From assembly GCA_029204045.2 (NCBI GenBank), contig CM055075.1, forward strand, positions 28,318,137-28,382,136: a stretch of 64,000 nt of DNA. The letters are read 5' to 3'. Of the stretch, positions 12,280 through 25,007 are shown in pieces (the first letter of the stretch is position 1; every line of letters starts with the position of its first letter). The DNA comes from Tillandsia leiboldiana (lineage: Eukaryota; Streptophyta; Magnoliopsida; Poales; Bromeliaceae). Made by a program: the position numbers and the translations under genes. The notes under the pieces were generated by a model. That model did no database searches, was not told the origin of the DNA, and was given only the letters and a program-made list of their open reading frames with translations.

Positions 12280-13432
12280 CATTGCTCCAAACTTAAACAC
12301 TGCGGTCCACCAGAAAAAAAAAAATAGAGATTTTAAATTTATAGTTTAATTATTTTATATTTGTAACTTAATTTATTTTAAATTTATAGTTTAGTTATTT
12401 TATATTTTTAACTAAATTTATTTTTAAAAAATAAATAAAATAAATATCATGTTTTTGGAAGAAAAATAGCACAGCTACAAATATGAATCTATTAAGTTTT
12501 GAACTCCTTATCTAAAAGAATGAATATAATTTTATTTTAAAATTCCTTCACTCAATATAAACTTATTGTGTTATTTATTTCTAAATTATTTACTATCTCA
12601 CTTAACATAATTAAATTAATATGAAAAATATTTTACCTGATATAATTATGTTAAAAAATACTCGAGTAATTTTCCACATTAGAACCCAAAAAGAAAATTT
12701 AGGGAGGAAATTGCAATATCGAAATAGTACAGCGACTCTCATTTATTTAGAAATATTATTTTTGGGCGTACATGTAACATTGCCCGTATCAATTTCCCCA
12801 ACGGCACGTAGATTGCGAAATTACCAATTTGCCCTCCGGATTTAGCGACGCGCACCGTGCCGACAAAAGAGGGTACATCACTTCCGCCGCGTGCAAATTC
12901 CCCCTTCACATCGACTCCGCGCGCTCATAATTTTTCTATGCGGCCGGCGCGATCCAGCACCTCCCTGACCGAAGCATCGGAGAATCCACGGTCTTTATTC
13001 TTCTCCCGCACGGACGCTCTCTGCGTCCATTCGCATACAAAAACCGTCATCCCCAACGGCTCAAACGATTGCGATCCACGCGTCGCGTTTCGGTTGGCTC
13101 GTGGCTTCCGCCGACCGCTCTTCCCCGCTACGCGTACCCGAACGTTCCAAAAAGCTTAATGCAATCATGCAATTAATAACACGTTGAGTGCGATCATGAT
13201 TAACAATTTTTAAAATAAAAATTTTAATGTAAAAATAAAAATTATCGTATGAGACGATACACTATTATTATACATAAACATATAACGTTTTAAAAATTAT
13301 TTTACTCTCAAAGAGAAAGCGAAGATACAAAATTAAAAATTAAAAATTATATTGATATTTTTTATGAGCTACGAGGCGAACGTACAGGCCAAATGCAAGC
13401 AATCCGGTATGCTTTTCTATTTTTGCACTCAA

Positions 13433-13463
<31 letters not shown>

Positions 13464-13758
13464 TAATAATATGTAATTAATTTTAGAATATTATTTAATT
13501 ATTACTAAAAAAAAAAAAATTATATTATAAGAGCTAATTTAATCATCTATCCTCCTCCTTGTGATTAAATGCTCCGTGCCTCCCTTGGAAAGCGATACCC
13601 CTTCGCCTTCTCATTCCCATTCCCGTTCACATTCACATTCCCTGGCCCCCTCCCATCTCCTCTCTCCTTAATCCCTTCCTCCTCCTCCTCCTCCTCCTCC
13701 TCCTCCGTCCCTCTTCGATCCCTCCGGGGGCGAAGCCGAGCGCGTGATCGGAGGGGAC

Positions 13759-16666
13759 ATGGCGAGCGCCGGCGAGTTCGTGGCCTCAGTCGAGGACGGG
13801 CTCAAGCTGTCGAAGCGGATCGGGGCGACGCCGCCGCACCAGCACCCGCCGCGGCAAGCAGAGGGGATGGAGCGGTCGCCGGCGCCGGCGACGATGCTCC
13901 CGGCGGCGCCCATGGCGTACGCGGTGGTCGCCGACCCCGCGATCGTCGACAACCCCGACGTCCCTAGCTACCAGCCCCACGTGTACGGGCGCTGTGAACC
14001 CCCCGCGCTGATCCCGCTCCAGATGAAGGAGATCGCCCTCGAGGTCGAGTGCCTCCTCGGCGAGGCCTTCATCGTCGCTCGTGGCCGCTGGTGGGTGCAC
14101 TGCGTCATGCGGAACCGCAGCTGCGATTGCCACCTCGTCATCCCCATGGGCGAGCAGGTACGTGGGGGGGAATCTCTTCTCGACGAAATGCGATTATTTT
14201 CCTTGTTTCATCTGATTATTTGGTAGTGTTTAACTATTTCCTTGTTTCATTTGATAATTTGGTTGTGTTTAACTAATTAATTGTTAGAGAATTGCATGGA
14301 GAACCCCTCAATTTGTTTAATTTTGCGGCTTTCTTAGTATCAGATGATGGTTATCAGCGAAATCTACACTTTTCTTTTTCTGTTTCATTTGAAAAGTGAT
14401 TAGAGCAGTGAAATTTCACGGAACTTCTGATTAATTTAATGAAATTTCTAATGCTATTAACCAGAATTACTCAAAATCAAAACAAACGAAAATTGAGGGG
14501 TTGTCCACCGAAAACGAAAAGTCGGGTAACCTATTTCAAAATGGCCTATGATTGAGGGGGTCTTCTATCTCCATGTATTTAAAGCTGTTTAATTGGTGCT
14601 TCTTGTGCTTCTTAGGGCGTGAACTTGTTGATTTTGTATTTCTCATATTTTGTTTAAGTAAATATGAAAGTGTTCGTTGTTTTATTAATTAATTTTGTTA
14701 GAATTATTGGTTGACTATAATTTTCATGATGGTCAAAACCAGTCATTGAGCTTTGTGTTTTCTTTTTTAATATTATTTTCTAGCTTAATCTAGTAGTTGA
14801 AGGCCGCGACCGCATTTGAAATTATGCAAAGCTAACTGATTAGACTTGCTGAAATAAGACAAACATGGATGTCACCGTCTGCACCGTAGCGCAAGTGGCG
14901 AAGAGTTTGATAGTTGGTATCCGAGGTCCCAAATTCATAGCCTAGTTGCTACATATTTTCAACTCAGTTCATTTCTAACAAAAAATGAACAAAACAGATA
15001 TCATGCTACCTTTCTCTCTCTCAATAAAAAAAAAAGAAGAAAAAGACAAACATTGATGTTCTGTAGATTTGACTGGCTGTTGCCTTATTATCCAAGATTT
15101 GCTTGTTCTCTCTTTTTCTTCCCCCAAATTGCTGTGCTTGTAACACTATTATAATGAAGGCATGCGATTTAGACATGATAAAAATTGGCATGATGTGGAT
15201 TAGCTACCTGTCAATTGGTCCTGTTTTAGGAAAAAAGTCTCTTGGTTCCTCATCTTTCGGGTGATTACTTTCTTATAAATGAAGAGGCAAAACAACTAAA
15301 TAAATTTGAAATTAGTTTCCATACGGTAAGAAAAGAGCCAATCACTTTCTCGTCCAAACTTCAAGGTGAACAAATTGATTGACCCTCTTCTCAAGTAATA
15401 AGTTGAGCATAGCTTATGGTTTGTGCCTACTGTACCTTCTGGAAGGTAAAAGCTTTTATCGTATCCTTTTGGAAAGTGTAACTTTTGTGCAGTTTGGTCT
15501 ATCTTCATCATTTGTTAGTTGTTGGTTGTTCTCAAACCGTGTAAGGCTCGTCCATCAGGGCTCAATACAAGGCATTGAGGTTAATGTCGGTAAAAGATCA
15601 TATGCAACTCAAGTGATAGAGGCAGAAGAACAGAGCACAGAGAAGATCTCAAAAATAGAAGCTGGGGGCTTTTTAAAACCCCATTTATTTTTCTTGACAA
15701 TCCGAGAGGTGACTATTTCCTATATATTCTGTCTTTTTTAAAAAGCTATTGCTGAAGATTTTAACTTGTTGCATTTTTTTACTTAATTGACTCTTTTCCT
15801 TCAAGGTTGATGGCGGATCGGATATATCTTTCACTATCAGATGGTCACAGAAGTTACTGTATGCTGATGGGCTGTTCTCCGTTGATATACCTTTCAGATT
15901 CCCACATTATGTCAATCCCATTTCTAAAATATTCACAAAAAGGGAGAAAATTCAGTTGACCTTGAATAGCGGTACTGGGAAGGAAGTTTTATTGCAGAGA
16001 ACAAGCCATGCCTTCAAGGTAAGCTCTTCTTCGAACTGTCAGCGAGTGCCCCCCACTCAGTCTGAGTAAGCTGTAAGTCAAACTTCAGTTAAATACCTGA
16101 AATCATCTCCTTCCAGGAAAAAAGTCGCCTAGGTGGTGGAAAGATGGTTTTCTTGTATGAATCACCGGTTGAGAATTGGTCAGATAAAGATATTCATTTT
16201 TCATACAGTGTAAGTTGGTGTTTGCATACTTCTTTCTTTAAACCTTTTATTTCTAGAGCCTTCAACACCAGTGAACTTATGTGGCATTTGAGCCATGACT
16301 TAACATAATCATGCATTTATCTTGTTAATTCATCATTTAATGCGAACACAGAGATAAGATTAGTATATTCAACTATCTTATTAGGATATGGGTGTAATAA
16401 AATGTAATTTTTTCTGCGTTTTGAGAGTACCGTTCTCCTATTAAAACAAAAATCTGTATATTGTCATGGAGTTCCAAATTGGGAATACTTACCAGGATTG
16501 TTTATTGTATTTATCTTTCGTCTCATTATATGGCTGTATGCAGGTTTATTCGGACGATTTGTTTGGTGGCATACTCTTGCAATCGCCACCATTGCAGGAC
16601 ATTGATCAGAGAGATATATTCTGCCTATTTCTGTACCCAGGAAATAACCAGAAGAGAAAGGTCAGA

Positions 16667-16737
<71 letters not shown>

Positions 16738-19700
16738 AGGAGTGGATCTAGGTGTGGGCATGGGTAGGCACATGCCCATGCTGGATTGGTGAAACCCCTT
16801 AGAAGCTTCCTTGTAATGTGCCACACCTCACCTTTGGAAAAGAGTTACTATCAACACTCATTGAGGATTATTTTGATGATAGAATTTTATGAATTTTGTT
16901 GTTCTGTTACTTTTATGAGCCTATGTACTTTTTGACTATAAATTTCATATTTATTTTCATAGATGATTTGCTATTTTTGAGTAGTTTGTTTCTACAGATT
17001 ATGACTAATAGTAAATTAGTTTACAAATTTGTTCAATAAATTGTATCCTCATTTATCAGAAATCCGGATTAGCCTCTTCAAATAGCTTTGTCTGTACTAT
17101 TAAGTTTGATGCTTATTTATCATTTAGTAGTCTCTTCAAATAGCTATGTATATATTAAGGCATCTTCAAATGGGCATCTAGTGTAAAGAATCTGGCAATA
17201 GGTCAAGTTTCAGAAGTATCAGTCATTGCTTCATCTGTACTATCTAGTGAAAAACTCATCTTTCATCTACTAGTTTATCTTTCTCAAGTACTCGATGAAA
17301 GGTTTATATTTTATAGGCTGTGTTTTTGCCTCAGATTAGATCGAAGTTTCTCATATTTTCTTCATGAACTCCAAAGACTTGAAATAGGTCACCCACCTTT
17401 AGATGTTTTCAAAGTTATGATTCATTGTTTCTTGACCAGGGTTTAACTTCTAAATGAGTTTGTTCCTTTCAAACCTGTCTTTTAATATATAGTTCAAATG
17501 TATCTTATCTCACTTTACCTATGCAGTAGGTCTTCCGAAAAGCAGTTGTGTTTATTGTTGATACAAGTGGAAGCATGCAAGGAAAGCCTCTTGAGAATGT
17601 CAGAAGTGCTGTATCCACAGCCCTTTTGGAGCTGAGTCATGGAGATTCCTTTAACATTATAGCTTTCAGCGGTGAGCTGTGCTCATTCTCATCCTATTTA
17701 GAACCAGCAACTGAGGAAATGGTAGAAAATGCCAACCAGTGGATGAGCACAAATTTTGTTGCAGAGGGTGGGACAGAAATTTTGCACCCCTTAAATGAGG
17801 TATTATAGCTTTTTTACCAATTCTTTTTGTCTTTTCGATATCTTTTCATTGATCTTTAGAAACCATCTTTCAGCTTTGGATATTCTAAAACTAGATTTCT
17901 ATTTGGGAATGCTGTTAGGTTAAAGTTATTTGTATTGTTTATATGGGAATGCTGTTAGGTTAAAGTTATTTGCATCGTTCGTTTTCTCTTTGACTCCACC
18001 AGCATTCAACTAAATACACGAATTATCCCTGCTTTTTGTTGTTCTTTTAGGCAATAAGTTTGCTGTCTAGAACTCGAGATTCACTTCCACATATTTTTCT
18101 TATAACTGATGGAGCTGTTGAAGATGAGCGCAACATTTGCTCTACTATGAGAACTCAGGTCACGAGCAGAGGATCTATCTCTCCTCGAATTTCTACTTTT
18201 GGCGTAGGTAATGTATATAATGAACTGAACACTCTCCTACTTGTATTGTCACGTTTATTAACTTTTGGTATGCATAAGCCAATAAATTTTATTTCATCTG
18301 CATTATCAATTGCAGCAGTAACATTTTTTTTTTTTTTTTTTTTTTTTTTGGGGTGGGGGGGGGGTCTGGACAACAGTCTTTTAAGCAATTTTAACTCTTC
18401 AAGGCTAAAAAAAGTAGTTTCTGAACACAAATCATTATAATGGATCATTTTTGTTGCTCTTCATGTGATAGACTTTGAGACTTTCACAGTTAGAAAATAG
18501 AGGTGGCTTTTAGTACCCGTTTAATTTATGTCGTGCATGCTTTTATTGATAATTTACTGTTTGATATATGCGAAATTCTAACTTCTAATATTTTCTTGTC
18601 ATTTGGGTAAACTTACTAGGTCCCTATTGCAACCACTACTTCTTGCAAATGTTGGCATCGATTGGCAGAGGGCAATATGATGCTGCATATGATACAGGTC
18701 AATTACCTTGATAAATTGGGGGCTACTTAAACGGATTCTTATCCTTCATTTGTTAAAGCGGCAAACTACTTTTTCAAATTTTTGTTTGAAGACTATCATT
18801 TGGTGGAAAATAAAAATGGCCACATAGCATAGTTATCCAGATTATTATATGGTCGCGACATATTTTTTTTCCTTATGTGAAATGGCTCATAACCAACATC
18901 GTGCACATTTTTATCTGAGTAGAAAATATGAAGAAATAATTTATATACCTCTATTGTACCTGGTTTTGAAACTACACTGTTTATTTTAGGTTGGTTACTT
19001 ACTGACCACCTCAACCTCTGTCATAGTTGTCTTACTGTTTCTCAAAGAGTTGCTTCAATTGAGAGTTGAGAGTAATTTACGAAAAATGGACAAACTGTTA
19101 TAAATATTCTTCAAATTCTTCCTGCTTAATTTAGTAATTTTTAGGAGAACTCTCTAAGCTGTCGGTTTCTGCTTGTCTTAAAACAGATTTAATTGAAAAT
19201 CGCATGCAGCAATGGTTTAGGAGATCTTTGAGTACTCTTGTGGCAGATGTTACAATTGATGCCTTCAGTCTTCTTGATGAAATTGAGGTTAGTTATTGGC
19301 ATTTTTCTTCCTTTTTCAGATCACCTATATGTAGTGCTAATAACAAGATGTAATAAGCATGGCAATATATGATGAAATTTCTGAAATGTGTTCAGTTAGT
19401 TTGACACGTCTTAATGTTCTTTTCTTGTTGTTTACCATGTTGTACGTCTATCAACATAAACTTACACAAGCAAACTCAAAAGCAAGTCAATTAAGGATTT
19501 TGCCCATTGATAAAAGCCTACAACAATGATTGCTAAACTAACCTTTTCATACTTTGTTCAGGTTTATTCATGCCATATCCCAGATATTTCAGCACATTAC
19601 CCAGTTTTTGTATCTGGAAGATACCAAGGCAAGTTTCCAGATTCTCTTGAAGCTAAAGGCTACTTTGCCGACATGAGTGAAATTGCGATTGATTTGAAGG

Positions 19701-21071
19701 TCCATAATGCGAAGGATATACCTCTTGAGAAAGTACGATTCCTAATTTTTTTCCTGTATATTTTTTTGTTTTTTAAATTGAAAGACTGAAATTGTCAATA
19801 AAGAATCTACATGCTTTATCCTCTGCTTTACTTGATCATTGCAACTACTGCCAAAACCAAAGAATATTCATGCTAGAAGTTATGATTAGTCTTACCTATG
19901 ATTTGCTCATTTTCACAGGTTCTTGTGAAACAACAAATTGATCTTCTTACTGCACAGGCATGGTTTTCTGAAAGCAAGCAACTCGAGAAAAAAGTGAGAT
20001 ATATTCCAACTCAGTTTTGTACTTTGAATGGTTCACCAAGTTCTAACACTTAGGCCGTGTCTCATTTGAGAATAAGGCGGCGGGGATAATGCTGTTTATC
20101 GTCTTATCCCTAATACAAGAAACATGAATTAGCAGCTATCGTTGTTCTAGTCAAAGATGATTTTCTAGGACTATGTAATAAATGACTCTAAATTAGTTTT
20201 GTTGCAATTACCAGAAACATACATTGAGATATACTAATCTATTTATCTCTTACACTTTGCAGGTTTCTAACTTAAGCATACGAAGTAGCTTTCCTTCAGA
20301 GTATACATATATGATCCTGTTGCAAACTGACTCAGAAAAGGAGGTGAGCCCTCAAATTCTCTGATACCAATATTTTAATGCATGCTGATTTTCATACAGC
20401 CAGTATTGCGGTATAATGTACTACTTGTTTCCTATTTGTATAGATGCCTAGTATATATAATGTAGACCTTTCAAGGAAACTCACAAGTGTAAAACTCGTT
20501 AGTGTTTCTATCGCGTGAGAACTCCTTTAGCTAAAGAACCCCGAATGCTTCGTATATTCTCTTTTCCTTTTTTGATTAAAGCTGTATCGAACCCCAAATG
20601 TGCTACATCTAAAATCTTTACTATTTCACACTAACAGACATATTGCACGTTGGAGTGTAAATTTGTTATAATAGGTAATGAGAGGGGCATGTTTGTAACT
20701 CTCTTTTCACTCCATGAAAAATGGGACAGGTAAAGAAGGGTGGATCGCGGAAGCACCCATCGCCAGACGCACGATTACCAGCACTCGTGCGTGGCGTGAA
20801 CTTCGGATTCGGGAATATAATTGCAACAATTGAGAATCTTCCCCCAGGATTCGGAGAGGCGAAGCCGCCCGAGACCTTTGAAATTTTAAACAAAGCCGTC
20901 AGCTGCTGCAGCAGCCTCGCGGACTGCTGCTGCTGCTGCATGTGCTGCATCAAAACTTGTTCGAAGATAAATGATCAGTGCTTTCTAGCAATCACGCAGC
21001 TCTGCGCGGCTCTCTCTTGTCTCGGCTGCTACGAGTGCTGCTCGGCACTTTGCTGCAGTGGTTCTGATTAG
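13759..21071 (+). CDS. VIT/VWA-domain protein (inter-alpha-trypsin inhibitor heavy chain-like) with Cys-rich C terminus
   Basis: Thirteen exons join in frame to 748 residues: 13759-14157, 15559-15708, 15806-16018, 16117-16209, 16544-16660, 17530-17799, 18051-18207, 18620-18697, 19187-19287, 19562-19732, 19919-19993, 20263-20343, 20730-21071. The N-terminal third includes a VIT-like region (SIQGIEVNVGKRSYATQVIE, FFLTIREVDGG, DIPFRFPHYVNP). A von Willebrand A domain starts near residue 330, with the MIDAS motif DTSGSM at 335-340 and ITDGAVED further on. The tail, residues 694-744, has 18 cysteines in 51 positions, including five in a row. Plant members of this family exist but have no settled function; metal-dependent protein binding is inferred from the MIDAS. 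No signal peptide is obvious. The ATG at 13759 has a good context (GACATGGCG); an in-frame GTG at 13744 is not needed. Intron 1 carries a SINE and intron 5 a (CT)n tract. Confidence 0.93.
14873..15042 (+). mobile_element. tRNA-derived SINE in intron 1 of the VWA gene
   Basis: The body is about 170 bp. It is flanked by direct repeats AAGACAAACATGGATGT (14856-14872) and AAGACAAACATTGATGT (15043-15059), which match at 16 of 17 positions. It starts with CACCGTCTGCACCGTAGCGC and carries a pol III A-box-like TAGCGCAAGTGG near 14888. A degenerate B-box-like GAGGTCCCAAATTC follows about 40 bases later, and the element ends in an A-rich tail with a 10-base A run. Long target duplications, pol III boxes and an A tail together define a SINE in the same orientation as the host gene. 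Confidence 0.85.
16669..16736. repeat. (CT)n microsatellite in intron 5 of the VWA gene
   Basis: A pure CT run of about 34 units starts just after the donor site at 16661. It explains the Ser-Leu and Arg-Glu shadow frames on both strands. Confidence 0.95.
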
Positions 21072-21907
21072 TTCTATTTTACTCTTTTTGTGTGTGTGTG
21101 TGTTAATTGTGTGTATATAGAGTGACATGGTCTATGCTGCGTGGTGCACTTTTATAGTGCTCGCTTTTCTTATTATCTTATCTGTAAAGCATGTTTGTTT
21201 GTGTGTATTTTTTAAACAATACGCAATGTTACTCCTTCCTTAGTAAACCACCCCAAGGAGAGATCTTTCTTTTTCGTTACTAGCTAATCTTTTTGAGTGT
21301 ATTTTTAATTTCTCCCAATATATATATACACACACACACGAATGCTCTATCTCCAAAAGTAACATGCGAAAAGTACAGCTTTTGTTAGCTAAGGTTTTGT
21401 TTGGAATTTTAGGAGTACATGTTACGTGCCGTAGAGAAGTGCCCTGAAAAAATTACGGCCAGCGTTTTTCTCCACACTTGACTTGACATAAATATACCAA
21501 TTCAGGTACAGAAAGTTTCTTTGCACCAAGTTTGTAAAAAAAATTGCGTATTTTTGGTCTCTCATCTCGGTATGATTTGATGTCATAGGTTAGGGTTCAT
21601 ATATAAGATCTTAATATAAAATAATGTTACAATAAATTTTTCTCTACTATTATCATGTGTGTAAGATGGGTCTAGAAAATGCTTACTTTTATCTTAAATA
21701 ATATGCCTAGCTACAGTTGTGCAATTTCCCTTCGAGGAAACCCTCTTTTGGGCTTTAGTGCAGTGTTATTGGTTTGCTAAACTAGTACTTAATATAACAT
21801 TATACATCACGTGGTTTATGTTTGTTTGGGATTAGGAGCCATGGAGCCTAGACCCTTCTTTCATTATTCTTTTTTTATTCTTCTCTCTTTTAATTTCTCA
21901 TGCATCT

Positions 21908-21959
<52 letters not shown>

Positions 21960-22693
21960 GTAAAACCTAGAGACCACACAAAGGAAAGTTGCTAATTATT
22001 TTTCACTCATAAACTATATTTCTCAACATTCTCTTTTTACTTAATTGGATTTCCTAAAAACAATTCACTTTGGGCCCGTTTGGATGTGGGCTAGAACCGG
22101 GAATAGCGGGTTTATCCCCTTATTCTACCAAACGCATCTGGAACCATCTGGTATTGTTTATTCCAGAACAACTAGAATAAGCTAGAACAACAGTTCTTAC
22201 CCATTATTTTATAATTTTTTTTTTTATCAAACTACCCCTCCTCCCCTCCTTTCTCTCTTCCCAATACACTCTCATCATCACAAATCACTCTCTCTCCTCT
22301 CTCTCTTTTCCTTATTTCCAATACACTCTCATCATCACAAATCCCTCTCTCTCCTCTCTCTCTCTTTATCACATATTAACTCTTGAGGGCAAAAAGATAA
22401 TTTACCCAACTTATCCTCTTTATTCCTCTTATTCCTCATTATTAAACCAAACACAAAATCTCTTATCCCTGGAACCATTCCAAACGCTTTTTCGCTCTAG
22501 TTCCGTACTTTATACTTATCCCCGGTTTAGCTAATTCTACCTTAACCCGATTCCAAACGCTTTGAGTTTGAAAATATCAACCAATTATCTGGTTGGAGCT
22601 AGCGACAATTGTTAAAAAAAAATTTGAGCAAAAAAAACAAACGTCGAGAGATTCAATTTCTTAAGAATAACTGGGATCTTTACTGCATCTAGA

Positions 22694-22753
<60 letters not shown>

Positions 22754-24181
22754 TGTCAATAGAGATCAAGTTGTCTACTGTTGTAGTCCAGTTCATTATG
22801 GGACATTTAATTTTTATGCCATGTAAGTTGTAACTCTCTGAACAGTAATAATTAACATTTGCACATTAATTTTCTTTTATTTTCATTTTCAAATACTCCT
22901 GCTAATTATGAGACTAGATTTTTGTGAACAAACTTATATCTTACTATCAAGTAGTTGTGTGTATATATACTTAATTGGTGGGCTTAATTAATCTTTGTTG
23001 CAAAAATTTCAATGGTACTGGGGGGGGGAGTGGTTTAATTTGCACAACTTAATTATAGTGCAAATTTCAGTGGCCATAAACACTGTTGATATATATATAT
23101 ATAGGATCAAAGAAAACATCTGCATAAAATGTGATGCCTTAATTTGCTTCAGGTTAACATGTGATTACTTAATTCAATTAAATTAGTTTAAAGCTCTTAG
23201 TAATAAGAGTTTAACCCTTTCTCTCATTGCTCCCTTAATTTGCCTATTAGGGATTTAATTAAATTCCTGGAGTAGAGTGGGAATACGTGGACGAACGAAG
23301 AGCGACAAATTAGCGCGTAGTTTAATCACAAATTTATGATTAATGATGAAGGTTTAAGCAATATTTTAGCAAGACAATGTCTTCAAACCCTCATTAGCAT
23401 ACAGGTCAAAAAGAGAGACAAATTAAGAAACTATTATATATTTAGCCCTAATTTACTACTCCATGCAAATTTCTGATTGGGGGGAGGAGATCCTCGATCA
23501 TCTATGCTTTTAATTGACTTTTTTTCTTCTTTTTTTTTTTCTTTTTTTTTTAGTTTTTTTTCTCTTTTTTCAGCTTCTAATGATAGTTTTTTTTTTTTTT
23601 TTTTCTAAAAGTCAACTCTGACTTACGCACAGAAGGCGATCGCATAAGTGTCGGTTCCTGAGTCTTAACTCGTGACATTTTTTTCAGATCGGATAAATTT
23701 TAAAAATGTGACAGTAACACTAAATCATTTATATATCCAATCATTTAAAGTTTACCGATCCTATCATGTATTTTTTTTAAAAAAGTATAGATTTGGTCTT
23801 GAGTATATTCGTAGATACAAAGAGAGAAAATACTTTTCAATTAAGAATTTTTTTAAAAAAATGCTTTGAGTTTTTTGAAAATGTAGAATGTGTCAGTATT
23901 GGCAAACTCATTCAATTGGTTAAAATGCATGCATAAAATCAATAAAAATGTTTACATCATCATATATATATATCAGTATATCAACTTATCGTACAAATAA
24001 CATTTAGTTATAACAAAATAAAAATTTCATACAAATAATACGTTGCTGAAATGAAATAGCAAATTCAAACATTTTCTTATAATGAGCTTCCCGTTGCAGC
24101 AACAGCATCCCTATTCGAAATAGAATCACCGTTTCACAAATCATGTCAAATTCGCAATCAAGTGGAATACGTATTTACTTT
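21072..24181. other. VWA gene 3' flank and repeat-rich spacer
   Basis: No gene is seen. Present are a (GT)n stretch at about 21089-21113, a (GA)n run at about 21909-21951, the MITE listed at 22072, a T run of about 57 at 22696-22752, and several T-rich patches near 23520-23605. The remainder is AT-rich without coding signal. Confidence 0.6.
22072..22558. mobile_element. MITE related to the element at 48797-49197
   Basis: The left end is GGGCCCGTTTGG and the right end is CCAAACG followed by CTTT; a CTTT also precedes the left end, giving a possible 4-bp duplication. It shares blocks 'ccaaacgcatctggaa', 'aactagaataagct', 'gagggcaaaa' and 'ccaaacacaaaatctctta' with the element at 48797. It carries a local duplication of 'ccaatacactctcatcatca' near 22261 and 22318 that the other copy lacks. 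No transposase is present, so it would depend on a helper. Confidence 0.7.
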
Positions 24182-25007
24182 TGTTAGGATTTGATTAAAT
24201 TTATAATTGAATCCTAGTTGGATTAAGATTAATATTTAAATCTTAAAGAGATAAGTTTGTTAAGATTTAAATATTAATTAGAATAAAAATCTATTTAGAT
24301 TAGGATTTGGATAGCTTTTGATGTAAGCTATAAATATAGCATATGTGCTATTATTTGAAGCGGTGGTGTTAAGATAGTCACACCCAAGATAGTGATAATA
24401 CCCATGGAGGTGGTAGGGGCTAGAATTTAGCCACACCCATATAGTGGTATCCACATCAAGGCGGTATTAACGTGGTCACACCCATAGAGACGGTGGTGGT
24501 AACGGTGGTGGTAATACCCATGGAAGTGGTGGGGGCTAGGATTTAGCCACACCCATATAGTGGTATCTACACCCACGGTGGTGGTAACACCCATGGAGGT
24601 GGTGGGGGTTAAGATTTAGCCACACCCATAGTCTTCTAGATTTATAGAAGACGAGAGAAGGGAGTCTTCTAGGTTTATTGAAGACGAGAGAAGGGTGAGA
24701 GAGATTCAGGAGGAGGGCTCGGATTGAAGCTACTCTATTGCAGAAGAGAAGTCTGTACAATCGGTGTAATTCTTTTCTTGGTTAATGAATCTTATTTCAC
24801 CCGCATATTTCTGTTTTGGTTTTCGTCTCTTTGTGGTTATATTGGTTCCAGTTTTGTTAAGAGGACGGGTTTATGGTAAAAATTTAATTTGACGTTTCCG
24901 CTGCGGAATCCCAACTCTAAGCGGTACCAACGCGGATTGCGGTATCGAGCTAAAGGTTGCGGATTCAGAAAATCTGGTACCGGGGCGAGTACCGAATTTT
25001 TCTAACA
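24182..25007 (+). mobile_element. solo LTR of a retrotransposon with 5-bp target duplication
   Basis: The element starts TGTTAGGATTTG and ends TTTTTCTAACA, so the termini TGTTAG and CTAACA are inverted. It is flanked on both sides by ACTTT (24177-24181 and 25008-25012), an exact 5-bp target duplication. At 826 bp with no internal retrotransposon region, it is a solo LTR left by recombination between two LTRs. A TATAAATATA at about 24330 could be its promoter. Inside are three direct copies of a unit starting CCCATGGAGGTGG and ending in TTTAGCCACACCCATA, at about 24401, 24517 and 24590. No coding region is seen. The superfamily cannot be assigned from the LTR alone. Confidence 0.9.

Larger units (their letters stand above)
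10179..13758. other. spacer between the proteasome and VWA genes
   Basis: This is the shared upstream region of two divergent genes. It holds the proteasome promoter side (about 10179-10450), a G/C-rich, Arg-coding block at about 10480-11030 with many short shadow frames in all phases, a (TA)n tract, a fold-back element at 12124-12279, a GC-rich block at about 12780-13160, and an (ATT)n run at about 13434-13460. The (TCC)n at about 13678-13706 lies in the likely 5' UTR of the VWA gene. The 10.5-11.0 kb block looks like a transposon or captured-gene remnant, but I recognise no domain in any frame. Confidence 0.45.

Noticed and set aside
16461..16824. Open frames made of Ser-Leu or Arg-Glu repeats
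   Set aside because: Produced by the (CT)n tract in intron 5 of the VWA gene.
20050..20165. Possible MITE end ('ggccgtgtctcatttgagaa') in a VWA intron
   Set aside because: Only one end-like sequence is seen; no inverted partner or target duplication was found.
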